Shown here: piece after piece, positions 6,797 through 12,069 of the stretch
Layout: each line of letters begins with the position of its first letter
How positions within the stretch are numbered: position 1 is the stretch's first letter
Notes under the pieces: model-generated
Seen by the model: the letters and a program-made list of their open reading frames with translations, nothing else
Database searches by the model: none
What the model was told of the DNA's origin: nothing
Assembly (NCBI GenBank): GCA_021817355.1
Contig: JAKAVI010000374.1
Span: forward strand, 1 to 12,069
Origin: Pseudomonadota bacterium
GTDB lineage: Bacteria; Pseudomonadota; Alphaproteobacteria; Micropepsales; Micropepsaceae
Direction: 5' to 3'
Length of the DNA stretch: 12,069 bases
Program-made: the position numbers and the translations under genes

Positions 6797-8137
6797 ATGA
6801 GACCCCTTGCCCGACCAGCATCCGCCTGGATCGGGGCGCTGCTCGCAACGGCGGTGGCGCTCGGCCTTATCGCCATGGACGCAGGGCATCTTGCAACCCG
6901 TGCCGATGGGATCGAGCTCGGCTTGCTCAAAGCGCTGGCGCCCCAGGGAAGCGGCCCTGTCCCGGACTGGCCGGCCCTCGCCGGCCGTCTTGCGGCCCCC
7001 ATGCGCCGGCTTACCGAACTTGCTGGTCTGGCTATCTTTGGGCTCGGCCTTGTCCTCGTCATCGCCTGGCGCGGACTGCTCCTTGGCCTTGCCTTCCTCG
7101 TTGCCGTGGTGGCCGGAACGCTGCTCCTGACGTTCTGGCTCTTCCTCGGGCCACACCTGCTGCTTCTCACCCTTGCAAGCGTGCTTGCGCTCATCGCCGC
7201 CTATGGTGCCGCGGTCCTTTGGCAAGGGCTGGCTATGGCACGGTGGCGCCTTGGGCTTGCGGCCATGTTCGACGGCATGCTGTCGCGGCAAACTCTGCAG
7301 CAGCTGCTGCACGTCAAGGCTGATGATGCCGGAATAGCCCAGGGCACGCCGGCGAGCTGCCTTGCCCTCAAGCTCAGTGCATCGGCGGCAGAGGCCGATC
7401 CTGACCCCACAAGGGCTTTCAACGCCCGTCTTGAGGTGCTGGCGCGGCTGGCAGAAATCGCAAAACGTCATGGCGGACTGCTCAGCGAGTTCGGCCCGCG
7501 CGGGTTCAATGTAGTCTGGAACGTCCTTGTGAACGAACCACAGCACGGCGCACGGGCCTGTACGGCGGCCCTTGCCATGGTGCAGGAGCTGGGACCACAG
7601 AGGCTGACCGGTGCGCAAATCGGCACGCAGTTTGAGCTTGCTATTGGCATTGCAACCGGCAGCCTGAGTGCCGGCCAAATTTCTCTTGGACGACAGCGGC
7701 ATTATCTCATCGCTGGCAGCTGCGCAGAACACGCGCAGGAGCTGTGCGACAGGGCCAAACGCCTGGGCATCACGGTTCTGGTCTGCGGCGAAACCCGCAA
7801 CCTGGCCGCGGTGCAATATGCCTTCCTCGAGGTCGAGCGCACGGCAAGCCAAAGCGCGCGCGCTGAGACAGCGACCGGACTTTATGCCCTCTGGGGTCCC
7901 CTGGCCGTCTCCTCCTCACCCAAATTCAGGGCCCTTGCAGTCTTCCACGACCGGCTGTTCCAGGCACTGCACAGCGGCCAGTGGGCGAGCGCACGCGAAC
8001 TCATCACCCAAGCCCGCAAACTCTCAGGTGCCAGTCAGAGACTTTATGATCATTACGCCGAACATCTCGGCTGGCTCGAACAGCATCCGCCCGCACAAGC
8101 ACAGGACGTGGCGCACCACGAACCCTTGACCCGCTAA
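6797..8137 (+). CDS. Membrane-anchored degenerate adenylate/guanylate cyclase-like protein
   Basis: A 446-residue protein. Hydrophobic segments lie at about 11-28, 76-92, 94-117 and 119-142, followed by a linker (MFDGMLSRQTLQQLL) and a domain at about 185-365 with class III nucleotide cyclase order. Recognisable pieces are the helix ending KRHGGLLSEFGPRGFNVVWN, the ARACTAALAMVQEL helix, LAIGIATGSLSAGQI and RRNA-like block RQRHYLIAG. Key residues are missing: the first metal-Asp motif reads CLALKLSA, the second GD is Gly233-Pro234, and the usual VNxAARL reads CAEHAQEL. The four-span layout matches CHASE2-cyclases, but only about 45 residues separate spans 1 and 2, where CHASE2 normally has a sensor of over 200. 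The C-terminal part (about 380-430, ALHSGQWASARELI) resembles the tail of such cyclases. An in-frame stop at 6791-6793 fixes the ATG at 6797. It is probably catalytically dead, with a signalling or scaffold role inferred. Confidence 0.7.
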   Translation: MRPLARPASAWIGALLATAVALGLIAMDAGHLATRADGIELGLLKALAPQGSGPVPDWPALAGRLAAPMRRLTELAGLAIFGLGLVLVIAWRGLLLGLAFLVAVVAGTLLLTFWLFLGPHLLLLTLASVLALIAAYGAAVLWQGLAMARWRLGLAAMFDGMLSRQTLQQLLHVKADDAGIAQGTPASCLALKLSASAAEADPDPTRAFNARLEVLARLAEIAKRHGGLLSEFGPRGFNVVWNVLVNEPQHGARACTAALAMVQELGPQRLTGAQIGTQFELAIGIATGSLSAGQISLGRQRHYLIAGSCAEHAQELCDRAKRLGITVLVCGETRNLAAVQYAFLEVERTASQSARAETATGLYALWGPLAVSSSPKFRALAVFHDRLFQALHSGQWASARELITQARKLSGASQRLYDHYAEHLGWLEQHPPAQAQDVAHHEPLTR

Positions 8138-8179
8138 AGCCCGCAAGCCCCGACGTTCAGGCCAGGGTCAGCTAATAAA

Positions 8180-8896
8180 TCACCGCGCGGCAGCCAACGC
8201 CGCCTCTGCCGTGAGGCGACCATCATAAAGAGCCCGTCCGATGATCGCTCCGGCGATATTGGCGGTGCGCTTGAGGGCCAGAATGTCGGCCGTGCCTGCA
8301 AGACCGCCGGAGGCAATGACCGGAATGCGCACGGCTTCTGCCAGTGCTGCCGTCGCCTCCACATTGAGGCCCTGGAGCATCCCATCGCGCGCGATATCGG
8401 TGAAGATGATCGCAGCCACCCCGGCATCCTCGAAGCGACGGGCCACCTCGACCGCGCTCAGGCTCGAGGTCTGTGCCCAGCCTTCCACCGCGACCATGCC
8501 CGCACGCGCATCAATGCCCACCGCAATGGCCCCGAGATGGGCGCGCGCCGCTTCCTTGACCAGCTTTGGCTCACGCAACGCTGCGGTTCCAAGGATGACG
8601 CGGTTGATACCCGCCTCAAGCCAGAACTCGATGGCTGCGCGATTGCGCAGGCCGCCACCGAGCTGGATGGGCAGCGTGATCGCGCTGCGGATGGCCTTGA
8701 TCGCCTCACCATTGGCGGAGAAGCCGCCAATGGCCCCATTGAGATCGACACAGTGCAGCCAGGCAAAGCCCGCCTCGGCGAACAAACGAGCCTGCGCCGC
8801 CGGATCACGGTTGAAGACGGTGGCATCGCCCATCTCGCCCTGCTTCAGGCGCACACAGGCACCGTCCTTAAGATCGATTGCGGGATAAAGGATCAT
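8180..8896 (-). CDS. hisA: Phosphoribosylformimino-5-aminoimidazole carboxamide ribotide isomerase (HisA)
   Basis: A 238-residue HisA, the (beta/alpha)8 barrel that isomerises ProFAR to PRFAR in histidine synthesis. It opens with [17 protein letters not shown], carrying catalytic Asp8. It has the phosphate-binding loops GGGLR (80-84) and SGG (196-198), Asp129 (VGIDAR) and Thr166-Asp167 (FTDIARDGM), matching the Asp8/Asp127/Thr164 set of Thermotoga HisA. Length is normal. Its ATG overlaps the hisH stop by 4 bases (ATGA), so the two are translationally coupled. In many alphaproteobacteria hisF follows hisA; here the next gene is the convergent cyclase-like gene only 42 bases away, and no hisF is present in the window. 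Confidence 0.96.
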   Translation of the reverse strand: MILYPAIDLKDGACVRLKQGEMGDATVFNRDPAAQARLFAEAGFAWLHCVDLNGAIGGFSANGEAIKAIRSAITLPIQLGGGLRNRAAIEFWLEAGINRVILGTAALREPKLVKEAARAHLGAIAVGIDARAGMVAVEGWAQTSSLSAVEVARRFEDAGVAAIIFTDIARDGMLQGLNVEATAALAEAVRIPVIASGGLAGTADILALKRTANIAGAIIGRALYDGRLTAEAALAAAR

Positions 8897-9531
8897 GGCT
8901 TCCAGGAGAGAAAATTGGCGAGAAGTCTAAGACCAATACTCTGGCTCTTCTCAGGATGAAACTGGGTGCCAGCGATATTGTCCCGTGCCACCATGGCCGT
9001 CACCGGCCCGCCATAGTCGGTGCGCGCGAGGATGTCGTGTTGGTCGTCCGGATTGAACACGTAGGAATGCACAAAATACACATCCGCACCCGCAGCAATA
9101 CCTGCGAGCAGAGGATGGGACCCGCTGAAGCTAAGCTGGTTCCAGCCCATATGCGGGATCTTAAGACCAGGGGCTGACAAGCGCTCAACCTGGCCGCCGA
9201 TCCAGCCGAGACCGGCATGAACCCCAAACTCATGGCCGGAACGGGCGAGTAGCTGCATGCCCACGCAAATACCGAGGAACGGAACGCGCCGGGTTCTGAC
9301 CGCGTGGGTCAGCGCCGGCAAAAGCTGCGGAATTGCCGTCAGCCCGGCCATACAGGCGCCAAAGGCACCAACTCCGGGCAAGACAATGCGCGAGGCCGCC
9401 GCCACGGTGTCGGGTTGGGCGCTGACGATGATCTCGCTGTCAACGCCGCACTGGGTTGCGGCGCGCAGCAGGGCCTTCTGCGCCGAGCGCAGATTTCCAG
9501 AACCATAATCGATGAGCACAACGCGTTGCAT
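8893..9531 (-). CDS. hisH: Imidazole glycerol phosphate synthase glutaminase subunit (HisH)
   Basis: A 212-residue class I glutamine amidotransferase. HisH releases ammonia from glutamine and channels it to HisF, which makes imidazole glycerol phosphate and AICAR from PRFAR. The catalytic triad is complete: Cys89 in [11 protein letters not shown], His192 and Glu194 in TQFHPEKSQ. The N terminus [18 protein letters not shown], the LPGVGAFG loop (51-58) and VYFVHSYV are also family-typical. The ATG at 9531 has no strong ribosome-binding site. It lies 99 bases after the DUF4153 gene on the same strand and overlaps hisA by 4 bases. Its obligate partner HisF must be encoded elsewhere in the genome. 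Confidence 0.96.
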   Translation of the reverse strand: MQRVVLIDYGSGNLRSAQKALLRAATQCGVDSEIIVSAQPDTVAAASRIVLPGVGAFGACMAGLTAIPQLLPALTHAVRTRRVPFLGICVGMQLLARSGHEFGVHAGLGWIGGQVERLSAPGLKIPHMGWNQLSFSGSHPLLAGIAAGADVYFVHSYVFNPDDQHDILARTDYGGPVTAMVARDNIAGTQFHPEKSQSIGLRLLANFLSWKP

Positions 9532-9630
9532 CGCGGCACTGATAGCCTAAACAAGGCTTTGCGCCAAACCACCTCTAAGGCGCCCCGGCACCCGCTACCT
9601 CCTTCAACCCCTGCCGATAGAGGGCGAGGT

Positions 9631-11481
9631 TCAGCCCGGCGGCCGTCTTTGTACGCCTGCGCGCGGAGGCTTGCGCTCCCTTCTGGTGCAGGAGGGCGGT
9701 CGAGCAGCAACCGGCTCGACGTTGAGATCAAGGCCATTCACCTCAAGCGTACGATAGGTGATGACAGGCGCGACAACTGCATAGAGGCCCGCACGCAATG
9801 CCTGCACGGTGTCCAGGCAAAGCCCGCCGAAGGTGCCGATCACCTGCCACTGTGAGGAGGCTCCAACGCCAAGGACTGCGGTCTGCCACACCAAGGGGCC
9901 GCCCCAGACCACAATCAGCTGATCGGGAGGATGACCCGTCAGTTCGGCCGGAAAGATCTCGCAGCGTTGTCCTTGCTCCACAAGACAGGGCGGTACACCT
10001 TTTGCCTCCCGCCACCTTTGGCCGACGAGCCCTGCCGGCAGACCATAATCCTTCGGATAGATCTGCAGCTGCGCGGCGCGGGTGCGCGCTGACAGCGCGG
10101 CCATCGGAGCTGGCGCCGACCGCAGCGCCTGCTGCGCGAGGGTGCGGATCAGCTGCGCCTGCGCTCCCTCTCTGTCGGTTGCCAGCACCTCAAGCGCGCG
10201 CTGGCCAAAACCTGCTCCTTCGCGGGAAAGATAGGAAAAGTCGAACTGCTGAGCCCCGATCCGCCCGCTTTGCAGTCGTGCCATTTGGCTGGCAACGGCA
10301 AGGCGCGCCGGATCGGCGAGGGGAGAGTGAAGCAGGAGCAGCACGCTGCAAAGAGCAAGCGTACCGGCAATGTTGGCGCCACCAAGGCCCACCAGCCAGC
10401 CACGACCGCTCAGACTTCGCCAGCCGGCGATCGCATAGCCTGCGGCCAAGACAGAAAAGACAATAAGCGCACCGCTTGCCTGCACCCGGCCCACGCTAAA
10501 GCCAAAGACCTCGATGCGTACGAAGAGGGCATAGGCCGCAAGCCCGACCAGCGGCAGCAGCAAGAAGGCCGCGAGCGTGCCAGTGTGGCGCAGCACCGGC
10601 CGCGGCGCCTCCCTCCCGCTCTGCCACAGGGCATTGGTCAGCACAATCAGTGCGGCCGCCATGGCCAGCATGAGTTCGCTGGCACCGGCGCGCCGCCACT
10701 GAAGATCGGCGCCGGTGACGGCAGCACCGAACAGAAGGGCGAGCGTAACCAGACAGGCCAGGGGCAAGAGCCAGGCTAGCTGACGAAACAGTCCGCTGCC
10801 CCAGCCCGGCGTGAACGCGCAGCGCCGCCGTCCGAGGCTAAGGCCCAGCATTGCGCCAAACGCGCTCACCGGTCCCAGAAACACCGGCTGCATGATGAAC
10901 CTTGCCACCGCCGGCTCGGCGATGAGCCCACACAGTCCGGCGGCCACATCCAGGAGTAGCCACACTGCGACAACAAATCCTGCGCTGAGGGTCAGCTCGC
11001 AGCAAAGCCGGCTCGCGTACTCGAAATAGGCGCGATAGGGCGCCCTGATCCCATCCTTGCCGGACCACGCGGCAACCATGACCTGGCCGCTGGCGACAAG
11101 AACGATGGCCGCGGCCGTGACCCCGGGGCTTGGCAGCAATGCCCACGCCGAAGGGGTGGCGCCCGAGGGTTCAGGCAGCGGATAAAGGCGAAGCTTGTCC
11201 CATGCCCCCAGCGCGGCAAGAACGACACCGGACACCAAACACCACAGCCCGAGCGCCAGCTTAGGAAGCTCCCCATATCCCTCCACCAGCAGCAGCGGCA
11301 CCAGAAACATGGCAAGGACAAAGCCCGATACGAGCGGCGCGGCGGCCGGCGCAAGCGCCCCGCCTTGGGCCGCGCCGAGAAGAAGCGCAAGCGCCGCCGC
11401 CTGACCCGCGCCGAGAAGAAGCACGCGCCGCGGGTCAGGCGGCGAAGGCCTCCTCACTGTCAGCGTGTCTGGTTGCGTCAT
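9631..11481 (-). CDS. DUF4153 domain-containing multi-span membrane protein
   Basis: A 616-residue integral membrane protein with roughly 11 hydrophobic segments between residues 20 and 385, then a soluble C-terminal region. DUF4153 hallmarks include the FEYASRL...ELTLSAGF region near 153-170, the SELMLAMAAALIVLTNALWQ block at 268-287, and PARLAVASQMARLQSGRI (391-408) with FDFSYLSREGAGFGQRAL after it. The C-terminal domain carries Cys499, Cys507 and Cys555 and ends in the family-like LEVNGLDLNVEP. About 25 basic, Pro/Arg-rich residues follow that I would not expect from relatives. Function is unknown; no transport or catalytic motif is apparent. The Shine-Dalgarno before the ATG at 11481 is weak. 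The N-terminal span is built from an internal 12-residue repeat. It lies upstream of hisH on the same strand and is divergent from the zf-CHCC gene. Confidence 0.8.
   Translation of the reverse strand: MTQPDTLTVRRPSPPDPRRVLLLGAGQAAALALLLGAAQGGALAPAAAPLVSGFVLAMFLVPLLLVEGYGELPKLALGLWCLVSGVVLAALGAWDKLRLYPLPEPSGATPSAWALLPSPGVTAAAIVLVASGQVMVAAWSGKDGIRAPYRAYFEYASRLCCELTLSAGFVVAVWLLLDVAAGLCGLIAEPAVARFIMQPVFLGPVSAFGAMLGLSLGRRRCAFTPGWGSGLFRQLAWLLPLACLVTLALLFGAAVTGADLQWRRAGASELMLAMAAALIVLTNALWQSGREAPRPVLRHTGTLAAFLLLPLVGLAAYALFVRIEVFGFSVGRVQASGALIVFSVLAAGYAIAGWRSLSGRGWLVGLGGANIAGTLALCSVLLLLHSPLADPARLAVASQMARLQSGRIGAQQFDFSYLSREGAGFGQRALEVLATDREGAQAQLIRTLAQQALRSAPAPMAALSARTRAAQLQIYPKDYGLPAGLVGQRWREAKGVPPCLVEQGQRCEIFPAELTGHPPDQLIVVWGGPLVWQTAVLGVGASSQWQVIGTFGGLCLDTVQALRAGLYAVVAPVITYRTLEVNGLDLNVEPVAARPPSCTRRERKPPRAGVQRRPPG
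11351..11422 (-). repeat. 36-base imperfect tandem duplication within the DUF4153 gene
   Basis: Two adjacent 36-base units (11351-11386 and 11387-11422) agree at 30 of 36 positions, including 17 identical bases at one end. They are in frame and encode LLLGAGQAAALA followed by LLLGAAQGGALA, residues 21-32 and 33-44, which form most of the first hydrophobic segment. This looks like a duplication that lengthened the span, though a low-complexity Leu/Ala/Gly helix makes some similarity expected. Confidence 0.7.
11395..11444. repeat. Inverted repeat, 16-base perfect arms, inside the DUF4153 5' coding region
   Basis: CGCCGCCTGACCCGCG (11395-11410) is matched exactly by its reverse complement at 11429-11444, with an 18-base spacer. 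It lies about 37 bases inside the start of the DUF4153 gene and partly overlaps the tandem duplication. In the mRNA it would form a very stable stem near the start codon. Confidence 0.7.
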
Positions 11482-11601
11482 TTGGTCGGACGTCCCCGTG
11501 CCGCGGCGAACACCAGTCTACTCTCGGTGCGCTCCGGTAGGATATGGTGTACTGACAGACCCGGCCAGGCCTGCCAGTGGCCGCGACCCCAGCCCAGGCG
11601 G

Positions 11602-11629
11602 TTGCGGGAATGGCTGTCCTGGCTATGAT
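11602..11629 (+). promoter_or_regulatory. Sigma70-like promoter for the zinc protein-polA pair
   Basis: TTGCGG (11602-11607) and TATGAT (11624-11629) are separated by 16 bases, a good match to the -35/-10 consensus, with transcription expected to begin near 11636. That leaves a leader of roughly 27 bases before the ATG at 11663. The rest of the 181-base divergent gap shows no other feature I can support. Confidence 0.6.
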
Positions 11630-11662
11630 CCGCGGCGCCCGCAATCTGCTATGAGAGCCCTC

Positions 11663-11842
11663 ATGCCCCTCGACGTGCCCGAAATCATCGAAGTCGACGA
11701 CACGCGTATCGCCTGTGACGGCGGCGATGGCGCCCTCGGACATCCGCGCGTCTTTCTTGAAATGGGCGATAAGAACTTTGTCGAGTGCCCCTATTGCGAC
11801 CGGCGGTTTGTCCTGCGCCAAGGGGCAGAGGCGCATCATTGA
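11663..11842 (+). CDS. zf-CHCC zinc-finger domain protein (NDUFS6-like)
   Basis: A 59-residue protein almost entirely made of the zf-CHCC domain. The four putative zinc ligands are Cys18 (RIACDG), His27 (ALGHPRV), Cys42 and Cys45 (ECPYCDRRF). The same domain occurs in NDUFS6, the 13-kDa accessory subunit of mitochondrial complex I, and in small alphaproteobacterial proteins, so an association with NADH dehydrogenase assembly is plausible but inferred. An in-frame ATG at 11651 would add MRAL. I prefer 11663 because GAGAG lies 5 bases upstream and because the predicted transcript start leaves little room before 11651. Its TGA overlaps the TTG start of polA. Confidence 0.85.
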   Translation: MPLDVPEIIEVDDTRIACDGGDGALGHPRVFLEMGDKNFVECPYCDRRFVLRQGAEAHH

Positions 11843-12069
11843 ACGGGTCTGCGGCCAACCGCCCGGGCCAGGGCCACATCTATCTGGTCGACGGCTCAGG
11901 CTTTCTGTTTCGCGCCTATCATGCGCTGCCACCCCTGACGCGCAAATCCGACGGCCTTCCCACCGGAGCGGTGTCGGGTTACTGCAACATGTTGTGGAAG
12001 TTGCTGGAAGACATGCGCGGCGGCGATCAGCCGACGCATCTTGCCGTCATCTTCGATGCAGCTAGACGC
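11839..12069 (+). CDS. polA: DNA polymerase I, N-terminal part (3' end outside window)
   Basis: The first 77 residues of DNA polymerase I, which removes RNA primers and fills gaps in replication and repair. Only the start of the 5'-3' exonuclease domain is visible: HIYLVDGSGFLFRAYHALPP, with the metal-binding Asp at residue 18, then PTGAVSGYCNML and the second acidic site HLAVIFDAARR (Asp73). The frame runs off the window intact. I propose a TTG start at 11839, because it is the nearest start codon before the conserved block and AGAGG lies 8 bases upstream (11826-11830). It overlaps the zinc-protein stop (TTGA), so the two genes are probably co-transcribed and translationally coupled. Confidence 0.93.
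   Translation, partial: MNGSAANRPGQGHIYLVDGSGFLFRAYHALPPLTRKSDGLPTGAVSGYCNMLWKLLEDMRGGDQPTHLAVIFDAARR

Noticed and set aside
6620..7852. Open - strand extension that would make the di-iron protein 783 residues long
   Set aside because: It is antisense to the cyclase-like gene, its translation is low-complexity and charged, and a good ribosome-binding site and family-like N terminus occur at 6619. Absence of stops is expected at high GC.
6797..8137. Active adenylate cyclase
   Set aside because: Both metal-Asp motifs and the Asn/Arg pair are replaced, so catalysis by the class III mechanism is not expected.
9544..9558. AGCCT/AGGCT inverted repeat upstream of hisH
   Set aside because: Arms of only 5 bases around a 5-base spacer are common by chance, and its position gives no specific role.

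Overview
The window is a high-GC bacterial chromosome segment with an alphaproteobacterial gene set. It carries the translation and RNA-decay cluster infB-rbfA-truB-rpsO-pnp, a DUF4153 membrane protein, a CHASE2-cyclase-like membrane protein, and a zf-CHCC (NDUFS6-like) zinc protein directly upstream of polA. No phage, transposon, CRISPR or RNA gene was seen. The genus cannot be fixed from the sequence alone.

Left part (1-5170, + strand): the 3' portion of infB, then rbfA, truB, rpsO and pnp, all co-directional. Together they serve translation initiation, 30S maturation, tRNA U55 pseudouridylation, the 30S subunit and RNA turnover. The 200-base rpsO-pnp gap is highly structured. It holds a GC-rich hairpin followed by T6, an 18-base perfect palindrome, and a leader with competing stems just before the pnp start. 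A long GC-rich hairpin closes the cluster after pnp.

Middle part (5198-8137): a small two-span membrane protein faces an R2-like di-iron protein tail to tail, with 3 bases between their stop codons. The di-iron gene is divergent from a gene for a membrane-anchored nucleotide-cyclase-like protein. That protein has lost the catalytic residues and nearly all of the usual CHASE2 sensor. A 20-base operator-like inverted repeat lies between the two divergent starts. This is the least ordinary part of the window.

Right part (8180-12069): on the - strand a DUF4153 multi-span membrane protein is followed by hisH and hisA, which overlap by 4 bases; no hisF follows. The DUF4153 gene contains a 36-base tandem duplication and a 16-base-arm inverted repeat near its 5' end. 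Divergent from it, a good sigma70-like promoter precedes a small zf-CHCC zinc protein gene, whose stop codon overlaps a TTG start of polA (cut by the window end).

Most genes here are housekeeping. I saw no clear defence, mobile or secretion system. The best leads are the di-iron protein/pseudo-cyclase pair with its shared inverted repeat, and the rpsO-pnp leader architecture. All gaps between genes are 200 bases or shorter.
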